Position numbers and translations under genes: made by a program
Notes under the pieces: generated by a model
The model's input: the letters and a program-made list of their open reading frames with translations, nothing else
Told to the model about the DNA's origin: nothing
The model's database searches: none
DNA from: Tilletiaria anomala UBC 951
Taxonomy: Eukaryota > Basidiomycota > Exobasidiomycetes > Georgefischeriales > Tilletiariaceae
DNA: 64,000 nt
Assembly: GCF_000711695.1 (NCBI RefSeq)
Contig: NW_013546964.1
Span: forward strand, 46,314 to 110,313
Reading direction: 5' to 3'
In this document: positions 11,214 to 21,796 of the stretch, piece by piece
Layout of the letters: every line of letters begins with the position of its first letter
How positions within the stretch are numbered: the first letter of the stretch is position 1

Positions 11214-11554
11214 AGCTATGTCCCTGGTCTTGCAGCCGTCTACCTTTCGGATTTGTACCACCCCACGCGTGCCGTTCTGCATATCCTCTGCACGGTGAAT
11301 TGACCCGTGCATTAAGACGTCCCACGTAGGTACCTTACCGTAGCTTGCAGCACAAAGCGAAGTCCGTAAACAGATAGTCTTCGTTCTTCATTCGCTCTTC
11401 AGTGATTCTTTTCACCGTCATACTCAGCTTTTTGTTTATTTTTTGTCTGATAATCACCACATTCTATGTTATAGATCTGCTTTGCTCTTTTCCTCTCCCA
11501 TTTGCTGCAAGACTGCTGTGCTCCATAGTACAAGCGCAATCGCATGCGTGAGGT
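11214..11554. other. Intergenic region between convergent GH128 copy 1 and APM3
   Basis: About 340 bp of 3' flank. It has a T-rich stretch near 11420-11450 on the plus strand, which would suit transcript ends. No gene is seen. Confidence 0.5.
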
Positions 11555-14500
11555 CTAGGACCACCTGTACTCAAGGTCGCCGACGAGGACGTTCCGAACG
11601 CCTTTAAATGGCTTGTACCCTTCGCCTTGCAGCGTGAGGCTATCGACTCGGACGCCCGACAAACCGTGCATGCCCACTTGAAACTGCACCGTGGCGCTGC
11701 TCGCGGGTCGGGGGGCGATGCTGTACGTCTCAAAGCTGCCCTTGGCACGTGCCAGCGATGAGCGACGTAAGGAGCCGATGCTCCAGCGGAAGACGTGCAG
11801 CGACGAGTCGTACATGAACGTCCCTGCGGACCCGACATCACGCTGAGCAGCGCTGCTGCTGCCCTCCCCGATGAGCACGGCATCGACGTTGGTTGCATCC
11901 TCTGGCAACTCGAACGACACGACGATCTCCTGCAGATGCCGGTCCTGCTGCAAGCGTGGCTCGATCTCGATCTCGAACTCGACCGTGCGCATCGCGCCGT
12001 CGCCATCTGGATCAAGATTAAGCAACCCGCCGCGCATCCAGCAGTGGCAGCTGAGCGGCGCGGCGTTTTCTAGGTTGCCTGCAGGTGACGACATCGGCGG
12101 CGGCAAAGAAGGGGAAGCGCCGGCGCCCCCTTGTTGTGCAGGCTCGAACAAGGCCACGCTGTGCGCATCGCCGACACGGAAGCTAGCGAGCTCGACGGAG
12201 CCGTCGGGCGGGATGAAGGAGAGAATCTGCTCCTGTTGCCATCTGCGCCCGCGCACGCACGGATGGAGAGACGCATCTCGCAGCAGCTCGGCTTTGCTGA
12301 GCGCGATGAGGATCTCGGGCATGCCTGGGTACAACCAAAGGAGTCCGTCACGCCCATTCAGCCGCAAGCAAGACGATGTGGAGCGCCGTTTTACCCCTAT
12401 GTACGCACCTGACAATCGGCTGCGACAAACGACTGTAGCGTACAGATTTGCGCGGCGTAAGTGATCGTCGCGGCCAACGGTGCCTTCTAACCGCTCAACA
12501 ACATCGATGTAGATCTCATTATTGCTGTAGCGCAGCGTTGGCATGCGCCAAGGCACTGGAGAGTTAATTGCTGCGTTGATGACTGCGGCCGCGGACGGGC
12601 CATGCTGAGCCGATAGACTTGAGAAGGGGTGGCCAGAGCCAAATTAATCAGACAAGAAGCGGAGCGAGAAGGAAAAGGAAAAGGCCGTTGTCAGCACCCA
12701 TGGGCTCGAATCACGCGCAGCAGAGATGAAGTCGAAGTGAGATCAGAGATCCATGGAAGGCTTAAATATCTCCAACGGCAAGAAAATGCCAGGCAGTGGA
12801 ATCCGCTAAGATAATTGGTATTTTTCATCTTATGGCTATCGCTAGCTAGCTTTGACCTCCACGAATGGTCTGAAATGAAAAGGAGAGAACACAGAGCACT
12901 TACCTGGCGAAGTGACACAAGCAGAGCATGAGCATGGGAGGCAAAAGGTGGGAAGCAAGTGAAATGGGTCAGTGCCTCGTCCAGCTCAGCTGACGTGTAA
13001 GAGTGAAATGCAACAGCGGGTGCGCTGAGAGCATCAGAAGTGGATAAGGAGTCTTCAAGAGAGCACCAAGCCCGGTGGCTCCACAACGGAAGCGGAGGGT
13101 GTATGCTCCAGTCCGAAAGAACACAGCGAAAAAAATATGCTTCATCCTTCAACCAAATATCGAAAAACGCTGTTGAAGTATGCACACCCCTCCTCCAACC
13201 CAGCAGGAGCTAGCTGGGGAGCCGACCGCGAGTCCGAGTCTTCCCAACTCTGTGCGCGCCGCCAGAAAGCCAGAGCCGCGCGAATCTCTGCTACTGCCAA
13301 TGCCACTCACCTAGCGCCGAGCTTCTCCGCCCAGACCTCCGCCCGGCGCCTCCACCCACCCTGTTCGGCGGGGACGATTTCGCGGAGGATCATCTCGTCC
13401 GTGGTGAGTGGCCATGCGCCTCCATCGTCGAGAATCTCTTCGAGCAGCGCGTAGATGATGTCGAAGTTTGCCTTGATCGTTTCCGTTGTGAGCAAGTGCG
13501 CCTGGTTCGCCGATTGCACTTGCGAGGAGGAAGGCATCGGGGACACGTATGTGACAAGGAGGCGGATGAAGTGTGATAGGAATGTAAGCGGGAGAAGCGG
13601 CGGGACTTGACACATCCGGAATATGAACGACAGTCAGTCAGCACGCTAGCATGCATCAGCGGAAGTACAATCTATGGCTTGCTCGCTCACCCTCTGAAGA
13701 TACCGGAATGAGGAAATGCAGGTCGTTGTGTCGCTTGTGTATCAAGCAGGTGCCACCCTCTTCCGACCGCGCTTCCAGTGGATCCCACAGATCCCCTTCA
13801 TCCTCAGTTGTGCCATTTGGCGCAGGGGCTGCAGAGGATGGTGGAAGCTCCCCTTGTTGTTGTTGTTGTTGTTTTTGCCAAATATTTTCATGATCGCTCA
13901 AGGGCGCAGGTGTCGGCGCAAGCAAGTCGACCCGTGTGTCTTGTCTCTGATCTGCGCCGCTGGTGCCTGGCCGAAGACTATTTTCATCATTTGTCACGGA
14001 ACAGCTTTGCCCTGACCCTCTCCATGGATTGCCCTCATTCGCACAGGCATTCAGCGGCGGTACTCCGTGGACCCACAGCACGGGCGGCACATCATCGAGG
14101 TTGAGGATCCTTGGCAGCTCGTAGTCGGTGGCTGGAAGCATCCGTTGCGCTAACATTCCATTTGGGTCGTCTTCCTCTTCTTCTCCAGCGTAACCATAGT
14201 CTTCCTCGGCTTCATCCCTGCCGAGAGGATCAGCCCCTTCGAGCGCGGCATTCTGGATGCTCTGCCCGGCAAACGCTTCTTGTAGTACGACGCTTCCAAA
14301 CCAATCATCCCCAGAACCACCTTGTGCTGTCGTCGCCTTGCATTTTCCCTTGCCATTAACGGCCCGATCGGTCCGATGTGGACCTTTGTGAGCGGGCGCG
14401 ACAGTTCGCCGAGGTCGGGCAAGCCGGGCATGTGCGCTGGTTTGTATTGCGTGGAGGACCTGAGCATTGAAGCGGTCTACATGGATACGGGCATATACAG

Positions 14501-14669
14501 CGCGCGCTCCACTGAAACCGCTGCCATTAGCGCTGGCGCCGGCGTCGCTATCCCCACTACTAGCGCTGTTCGCTCCATGCGAGGAAGAAGACGACGAGGA
14601 AGAGAAGCGAGACGTGATGAGCGGTCTGCCGTTGGAAGAGAGGATGATGAGGCCGTCCATGAAGCTCAT
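11555..14669 (-). CDS. APM3: AP-3 adaptor complex mu subunit
   Basis: Four exons (14669-13691, 13605-13311, 12617-12409, 12324-11555) give about 750 residues. The start MSFMDGLIILSSNGRPLITS is the longin strand of mu subunits. The longin domain then carries a long low-complexity insertion before resuming at PPVLWVHGVPPLN, HFLIPVSSE, PLLPLTFLSHFIRLL and EEILDDGGAWPLTTDEMILRE. The mu homology domain starts at VPWRMPTLRYSNNEIYIDVV, continues with FHPC-type LHPCVRGRRWQQEQILSFI, and ends with VDSLTLQGEGYKPFKGVRN, the mu3 hallmark. AP-3 carries cargo from Golgi/endosomes to the vacuole. At 750 residues it is much longer than typical mu3 (about 420-550) because of the insertion. The second intron (13310-12618, 693 nt) is by far the longest in the window; an unseen small exon there is possible but not needed. 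Confidence 0.88.
12618..13310 (-). other. Unusually long intron 2 of APM3
   Basis: This 693-nt interval separates two mu3 exons that join without losing conserved sequence (donor AG|GTGAGT, acceptor TCAAG). A 164-codon open frame (13185-12691) on the same strand lies inside it but resembles no protein and is read as chance. A short palindromic GCTAGCTAGC occurs at 12840-12849. Confidence 0.6.
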
Positions 14670-15247
14670 CTCGAATGCCCTTCCTCCGTGTTTCCTTTGC
14701 ACTGGTCGTGCCGCGTGTCTTCCTTTATCCCTTTCCTTCGAATGAGGGAATGTGCTGTAAACATCACCGCATCATGTCCAAAAGAGAGCTGCACGCGCAA
14801 TTGAACTCAATCGCGTTTCGGTCGTCCAAACACCAGATGTCGACACAGCGCAAGCCGATGGCAGGACCACAGGTCAAAGAGGTTAAAGAACAACCCATCA
14901 TCGGGACAGTCGAAGGTCGCGCTGCGCGTTGGCCCAGTTGCGACTCTCCCCAAAGGTAGGGTTGTTCCGCCCAGCTATGTTGTGGGCTCCCCAGTTCCCA
15001 CTAGCTATGTGCGATGCTGGCGGAAAGGCGCCCCCCCTGTTGTGGCGCCCGTTCGGCGTCTGGGGTGGAGCGTCGAACAACACTTGTGACTTCACTTTGG
15101 CCGCGACATGCAACCAACAGCATCCTCAGCAGCAACAGCATATCCCTGTCTCCCCCTCCATTTGAACCGTGCTACCCGTTCGCCAAGCGAGTCCCACGCC
15201 CAGCGCACCTTATTTTTCGTTCTGTTCGCAGCAAGTAACCCGCAGAC
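14670..15247. promoter_or_regulatory. Divergent promoter region between APM3 and MOB1
   Basis: This 578-bp interval lies between oppositely directed start codons and must contain both promoters. A CAG/CAA-rich stretch occurs at about 15113-15140. No gene is seen. Confidence 0.5.
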
Positions 15248-16704
15248 ATGTCGTCCTTCTTCGGGTGAGTCCTTCCGACGCGTCGCAGGCTTCGATGCGT
15301 GTTTGAACGGCGAAATGTCCAGCAAGTGCCTCCCATCCGAACCTTGTCATGCGTCGAGCCACGTGTGCTGGATAGCGCATACTCCGAAGCGTCTGTAGAA
15401 AAGATACAGGTTGAACTGACTGCTCCTCGATTTCACCGTTGTGCCACTGCTCTCATGACGGACATTGCCGCAGTCTGTCTAAGACCAAGACCTTCAAACC
15501 AAAGCGCAATATACCCGAGGGAACCAAACAATAGTAAACTTTTTACAGGTGCTGTCGCTCTTGCAGACCACCGACTGATTGCGCTTGCACTTTCTCCCAC
15601 TTCTCCGGTCTGTGACGTTCAATAGCCAACTCAAACGTTATGCTGAAGCGACACTCGGCAGTGGTAACCTCCGCGTCGCCGTGGTACTCCCTGAGGGCGA
15701 AGACTTGAATGAATGGCTGGCCGTCAACAGTGAGTAAACCAGTTTGACAGTCCGACAGGAAGCAGAGCGTGGTATTCTGTGCCACCATGCCCGGGTATGC
15801 CCTTGTGGAAAGTGGCAGCCAAGCCAAGCGAGCTAACGATGCCGTACTTGCACATTGTGACGCACTCCCTTAAACTCCCCTTAAATCCCTTTCGCAGCTG
15901 TTGACTTCTTCAATCACCTCAATATGCTCTACGGAACTATCACAGAATTCGTACGTATAAAGGAGTCCCGCTTCGTCGATTATTCTGGACACGAGTACTG
16001 ATGGGGCCGTTCATCCCTTTCTCTCTTCGCGTCGCAGTGCACGCCACAAGAATGCCCGACGATGTCGGCAGGACCGCGGTTCGAATACCACTGGCAAGAT
16101 CCGACCGTACCAGAGTATAAAAAGCCGACCAAGATGAGCGCGCCGGACTACGTCGACTGTCTCATGAGCTGGGTACAGGCTCAGCTTGACGATGATAGCG
16201 TTTTCCCTAGCAAGATTGGTGAGTCGGATTGTTGGGGTGGAGTAGTGCTTGGGATGAAGCAAAGGGTTAGAAAGGGGTATATACGTGGAATTGGAACCGG
16301 CAGAAAAGGTGAGGAAAGCAAAAGCAAGCACGGTTGGCTAACGATCGACACATTCTATACCCAGGCGTACCCTTTCCGAAAGACTTTCAAGCACGAGTCA
16401 AAGCAATCATGAGGCGTCTCGGGCGTATCTACGTGAGTCTCCACGCGTGCTGTTCTTTAGATGAGACCCGAGGTCGTGGCTCTCACCTTTAAGATCGAAC
16501 CTGACCATGCAAAATGGTTGCCGGTGGAAACAGTACCACCTTTACTCTTCGCATTTCCACCAAATTTGCGCGCTCTCCATCGAGGCACATCTAAACACGT
16601 CCTATCGCCACTTCCTGCTATTCGTCAACGAATTTGGGCTGATAGACCCCAAGGAGATGGCCCCACTCGCCGAGCTGAACGAGGCGATCTTGGCGGATAG
16701 CTAG
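15248..16704 (+). CDS. MOB1: Mob1 kinase activator (mitotic exit / septation network)
   Basis: Seven exons (15248-15264, 15474-15533, 15626-15729, 15898-15950, 16038-16218, 16365-16432, 16534-16704) give 217 residues, the normal Mob1 length. The first exon is only 17 nt (MSSFFG). Conserved blocks follow: [51 protein letters not shown], the zinc-site pair in [29 protein letters not shown], and the zinc-binding histidines near [20 protein letters not shown]. Mob1 binds and activates NDR/LATS kinases (Dbf2/Sid2) at spindle poles and the division site. All junctions keep frame and are GT-AG with introns of 87-209 nt. The gene is the most intron-dense in the window and converges on GH128 copy 2. 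Confidence 0.95.
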
Positions 16705-17352
16705 AGCGCGCAGGACAGAGCTGCGCGCTGACAAGCATGAGCGGCAGCATGCGTTGCCTCACCTCACGTCGACCCTCTCCAACGAGCCACGCACTTGTCT
16801 TCTATTCTGCAGGGAGGATCCTTCGCCTCCACTCCACGGCTTCTACAGTTACTCTCGAGCCTCTCCCACAATATCCGTCCCTGTCTATGTAAATTGTCCA
16901 AGTCCACTGTACTGCAAATGTGTTCTACATTGTAACTGTCTCCGACTTACATTACGTCGCAGCCTGCGAGCCGCAGAAATGTGCGCAGACTATCAGGTAG
17001 CAGAGGGTCGCCGGGGGCGGGGGTATTCAAACACCCAAAACGCGGATTGGACCGGCTCTACAATACATGTGTGGTTCTACAAGGCCACTGCGGTCGGCAA
17101 TCGTGCCAACAGGAATATGGTTACAGGTACATAAGCGCTTCATTTGTAGTGCCTTGCATCGCTTGGCGAAGGGATGAGTCGGGATCCGGGAAGGAGAGGC
17201 AAAGGATGAAAGACTTTTGCGATGCTGATGAGACGGCGGGCAAGATTGGAAGGAGTGTGAAGCGATGAGCCGTAACCGCGACTGGACGCGGCTGCCGCTC
17301 GTCCAGGAACACGTCATGAGGCCACGCTACGTGGAGCTAGAGTTGCTCGGCT
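16705..17352. other. Intergenic region between convergent MOB1 and GH128 copy 2
   Basis: About 650 bp of 3' flank. ORFs of 60-126 codons on both strands show no domain or conserved motif. Nothing recognisable is seen. Confidence 0.5.
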
Positions 17353-18534
17353 TCAGAGGTTCACCCAGAACTTAAAGAGGTCCGTCGGGTTGCCCGTGAC
17401 GGTGGACAAGCGGTTGACGGGGTTGATGTTCAGCTTCTCTAGTACGGCATAATATGCATCTGTTGCAAAGGGAGGTTGTGCCAACGTCACGATGGATCAG
17501 CCGCCTGAGTCGCAACTTGGAGTCAAGGATAAGAAACACGTGGTGCTGTTACAGAGATACTCACATCCCTTGACATAGTCTGCATCATCGGCAAAGTTGG
17601 AAGTACGCTTGAGGAAATCATACGCCTGCCCAAGAGTCGGCGGGCCAGAGCCATCAAAGTTCATGCACCCGATCTCGGTGATCCAAATGTCCTTTCCAAA
17701 CGTCTGGTGCCAATCTTTGATGTACTTGATCGCGGTGTCTGGGTTGGTGCCATAGTAGTGCACAGCATCGGCGTCAATCTTGCGATACACGTCGGGGCAA
17801 CTCTTTTTGAACTCTTTCGTCCACTTCTTGCCGTCCGGCGCGCTGGTTGTCGACGGTCCGATGAGGTACCAGCCGTCTTCGTCCTTGAGCGGGATGATGT
17901 ATTTGCGGTACAAGTCGCATGCTTCTGCAGGCGTCATCTTGCCTTGGCCGACTTGATTCACTTCGTTCGGTCCCATGGCAACTTTGGCCTTGTTTTGCCG
18001 GGCATGGCGGTCATTCAACACATGTTTCTTCCATTCGGCGATCCGCTTCCTCTCCTTGCCCCACAACATTGGGAAGTACTGAATGTCGTCCGGGAGCCAC
18101 CACTTGCCGTCCTTCAGCGGCATGGAGGCAGACCAGCTGTAGAGCCAGCTCATTGATTTCTTGAACTTGCCAACGTCGACGTACGGTCCGTTTGCCCAAC
18201 ACAGACCGTTCTTGTTCCCCTTGCTGCTGAATCGATGGGACGAGGACGAAGCGCCAGTGCTGTTGTGACGGTGTCTTGACGAAGAAGAGTCCCAGAGCTC
18301 CTCCCCTTTGTTCGACTTGATCTTCTTGCTGCCTTTGATATGATGGTGACGGCACGAGTTACTGCCGCGCTTGTGCATCGTAAGCGAGTGCGAGCGCTGA
18401 CGGAACTGTAGGATGGTATCCATCTCGCGCCGATTGAGCGAGGACGAACTGGCTTCATCGAGGAAGTAGGTCGTCGCTGTTACCAGCGCTGAGCTCGTCA
18501 CGAGCGCCGAGATCAGGATGTTGAGTGCGCGCAT
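17353..18534 (-). CDS. Secreted GH128-type glycosidase (Asl1-like), copy 2
   Basis: Two exons (18534-17565, 17459-17353; 105-nt intron) give 358 residues, one more than copy 1. It has a probable signal peptide (MRALNILISALVTSSALVTA), a long Ser/His/Lys-rich spacer to about residue 125, then the GH128 domain: SMSWLYSWSA, YFPMLWGKE, GPNEVNQVGQG with the candidate acid/base Glu, and WITEIGCMNFDG with the candidate nucleophile Glu. The short last exon adds YAVLEKLNINPVNRL and FKFWVNL, matching the end of copy 1. The intron is near the C-terminus, whereas the intron of copy 1 is early in the barrel, so the two copies share no intron position. The spacer is more basic than in copy 1. Role by family: beta-1,3-glucan hydrolysis outside the cell. 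Confidence 0.88.
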
Positions 18535-20399
18535 CTCGCTAATGAGCTCTGCCCGAAAATTCTTGAGATATGGTTATGGATGAATGATAGTGATAAAAAG
18601 GAAGGAAAGATGGTTTGAGTAGTAATAGCTTGACACTGGACATTTGCATCTGATCCCTGACGCCTGACATTGGACGATCGACTGAGTGACAGTCCTTAGA
18701 TATCAAGTTTGCCAGCCAGTATTTTGCAATCGGGGTAGTCAGCGGGAAAAGAAATGGGACGGATCTTTTCAAATGCGGCAGCCAAGAACCGGCGAGCATA
18801 TGATCAAGAGGATACGCAGCATACAGCAGGCTGGTGAATAAGGCTTGCAATTTGACGGGTTTTGTGTTGTTCCAAGTGGCCAACGCAGATCGGGATTCTG
18901 GAGAGATCTTGGCAATGTTGCCGTTGCAAAAGGCGATGGCTATAGAAAGCCGCAGCATCGTTTACTTGGCTAGGGTGGGTCATGAGCGAGTCAAAGCAGA
19001 GGTTAGGCCGACTTAATTGTCAAGAGATCTGCCGAGCCGAAGACGACGTATCACCACAAACGAGCGGAGTGATATGAACGTGGTATGTATGCGCTGGTGC
19101 CTAGTATACGTCTATGTAGACAGCACGCAGCGAGGAAGGCATTCCGTAGGTGTCAGTTGGTGTCAGCCAAACTCAACTTGTTTCGCAGACGGAGCTGTGG
19201 AAGGCTGCGGGCAATTGGAACCCGCGACGTTGCGTTTGGCACATACTGTATGCACTTTGTAGCTGGTAATAGCACATCCATGTGCAGCGCGTACGCCGTA
19301 CATGCTCCGGCGGCTGGAATCTGCTGGAATGTTTTCAGGGCCGTAAGGACCGCATACAGGGGATTGGTTAGGGGGGAAAACGAACACGACTGTTGTGACG
19401 AGTTTGACATGTGCGTGGCCTCCTTGTCTTGCCTTTGTGTTGATCTCGTGACTCAGCGCATTCTTTAGCGCGAGCATGTCTCTGCATCAATGCACAGACC
19501 GCTCACCGGCACTGCACTACTATCAGACGCCTGGCGCCTCGGCGCGTGGAGCAGGAGGGAAGCCCCGCGTGTGGCGAGGTTCTCAAAGGTTGGGCAGTGA
19601 CGTTCCGCGCACAGACTCTGCTGGGCTTTACAAGCATTCTTCCGAATTTTATTCAGCCCAACCCGCAGCGGGCAGTGGTGGGAGCGTGAGTGGGGCTGCA
19701 ACTTCTGGGAATCCAGTTGAAGTCAGGTCGCAGGTCGATACATGTATATTCACAGCTCCTAGGTCCAGCACTCTTAGCAAGCTATCGTGAGCAAGCAAAG
19801 TGTGAGTTATGGGATGGGCTAGATGGAAGACGCTTCTTCAGGCTCGCTTGCGCGCAGGAAGTGGAAGGCCAAGTTTGCTGCAAGGAAGCAGGATCAGAAG
19901 GCTGCACGTTCTCTAAAGGGTGCAATGTGCATGGAGTCTTGACAGAAAGGGTGGGCTAGCAGCGCTCATCCGGGATTCGCTGCGTGCGAAAGACAGGATA
20001 GCGGGAAGCTTTGGCTCAGGCAGTCCCCACGACTGCAGTTCGAGGAAGCCAGGCAGAAGCCGAGTTCGACGGTCGTCTCCAACCCTGGACGCACGCTCGA
20101 GCAGTCATTTGCATACAAGCAGGCGTACATTGCGACGTCAACCAAAGGGGGATTTGGGAGAATGATATTAAAATGCAGGCGGGCGAACGTGTCAGAACTG
20201 CCATTACCGCGGAAGGAGCGACATGCGCTCGGGCCGATTAATAGACACAACAGAACGTCTGAAGACTGCCGAGGGGGCAGCAGGCGGAGGATCATCAATC
20301 TTTGGCGAGAACGCAAGCGAGCTTGATCTAGGCCCCTTCCACGGTATCTTTCAGATGCTCAATATTGGACTGACAAGTGTGTTCCTTGCAGTGCCCAGC
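18535..20399. other. 1.9-kb region between divergent GH128 copy 2 and RPS7
   Basis: The left end holds the GH128 promoter (on the minus strand, a short AT-rich leader precedes ATG 18534). The right end holds the RPS7 promoter and leader. ORFs up to about 139 codons on both strands are unlike any protein I know. Nothing else is seen. Confidence 0.5.
20345..20391 (+). other. Probable 5'-UTR intron end of RPS7
   Basis: Immediately upstream of the RPS7 ATG is a good branch/acceptor pair: GGACTGAC followed by TGTTCCTTGCAG ending at 20391, nine bases before the start codon. A possible donor GTATCT lies at 20345, but an earlier donor is equally possible. Leader introns are common in ribosomal protein genes; this one is inferred from sequence only. 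Confidence 0.4.
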
Positions 20400-21061
20400 A
20401 TGTCTGTTGCCAACAAGATCTTCCGCACGGCCAACGCGCCAGTCACCTCGCCGTCTGAGATTGAGACGACTGTCGCCCAGTCGTTGCTCGACCTCGAGGC
20501 AAACGTTCCAGAGCTTAAGGCTGAGCTGCGACCGCTTCAGATCTCTGCGGCCCGTGAGGTCGATGTCAAGGGCGGCAAGAAGGCGATCATCGTCTTCGTG
20601 CCGATGCCTCAGCTCAAGGCTTTCCACAAGATTCAGCAGAGACTCACCCGCGAGCTCGAGAAGAAGTTCTCGGACCGCCACGTTCTCTTTGTTGGGCAAC
20701 GACGCATCCTGGGCAAGCCTGGCCGCCGCTCGCGTGTCAAGCAGCCCCGCCCTCGGTCGCGCACCCTGACCGCTGTCCACGACGCCATCCTCGAGGACCT
20801 CATCTTCCCCTCTGAGATCGTTGGCCGCAGGACAAGGGTTGCCACCGATGGCAGCAAGCTCATCCGCGCGTACCTTGACAGCAAGGACTCCACCTCCCTC
20901 GAATACAAGCTGGATAGCTTCAGCAGTGTCTACAAGAAGCTCACCGGCAAGGATGTCCACTTCTCCTTCAGGGTGAGCTTGAGCACAATCTTTCGCTAGT
21001 GACGGTGACATGTGAGCTGACTAATCCTTTGCGCATTTTACAGGATGCCGACGGTATTTAA
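20400..21061 (+). CDS. RPS7: 40S ribosomal protein S7 (eS7)
   Basis: Two exons (20400-20972, 21044-21061; 71-nt intron with a CTGACTAAT branch site) give 196 residues, the usual eS7 size. Diagnostic blocks are ALLDLE-like [80 protein letters not shown], and [13 protein letters not shown]. The last exon adds only DADGI. The frame is also open upstream to 20223, but the family starts at MSVANKIF, and a likely leader-intron acceptor sits just before it. eS7 is part of the small subunit body and is needed for 18S processing. Codon use is strongly C-ending, as expected of a highly expressed gene. Confidence 0.95.
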
Positions 21062-21796
21062 ATCTTCGTTGACATTCACGGAATTGACCATCGCCACTCT
21101 GATGGAAAGGTTCACGGAGGGTATCTCGCACTTGCGCCTTTTGCGATAGGCGCAACCGTTGTCCAATCAGCAGCAATGAGACAAGAGAAGTTATCTAGCT
21201 GCACTTGTCACAAAGCCCATAGCAGGGATTTCAAGGCGAGGGTTGGAGAGTGGAAAGGGGGAGGGGGAATGCGCGTGCGCCGGGTAGTGGGATTGGCGCG
21301 CGCAGGCCTGCTGGTCGCCAGCCAGATATGGCGTTGTTATGCCAAAACATACAGCATCCTCATGCATTGAATCGCAATTGTACAATTTCCTAGCCCCTTG
21401 TTCTTTTCTCCCTTGTTGGGTAAGCGCATCTAGAGGACTCCTCTTGGTGGCTTCCCTGTCTGGCGTGGGCTAAGTATGGGAAGATGTCGCGCGTCTTGAG
21501 ACATCTAGGCGGAAACGCGATTTGAGTGAACGTGCATATGAGCAATCAAAAGAACGGGTCTTCGTGCGCTGGTCTGGTGAGCCGACCATGTTCAACCTCC
21601 CCGTCTTCACATTCTCACAGCTTTGGCACACGCATTCGTACGGCTGGATGAGCCATCGCCTCCCCTTCATCGCTTGATCCTTAAGGCGGAATCTACATTA
21701 AACCTTTCTCATCTTTCCACTCCCTGACAGTCCCCTCGAAGTAGGTAGCTGAGACTGCGCCACTGGGGTAATCGCAGGGCCAGTCAAATCGACACC
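21062..21796. other. Intergenic region between RPS7 and HBS1
   Basis: This 735-bp interval holds the RPS7 3' end and the HBS1 promoter. A G-rich segment occurs at about 21250-21270. No gene is seen. Confidence 0.5.

Noticed and set aside
12691-13185. 164-codon open frame inside APM3 intron 2
   Set aside because: No family resemblance and no conserved splice partner; the flanking exons already join to give a complete mu homology region.
13850-13876. TTG repeat as a microsatellite of interest
   Set aside because: It is a short run encoding six Gln in the AP-3 mu insertion, common in such low-complexity segments.
18539-18958. 139-codon ORF just upstream of GH128 copy 2
   Set aside because: Contains no domain, and it occupies the position of the GH128 promoter and leader on the same strand.
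20328-21011. 227-codon open frame antisense to RPS7
   Set aside because: It mirrors the coding bias of the highly expressed RPS7 gene on the other strand and has no motif of its own.
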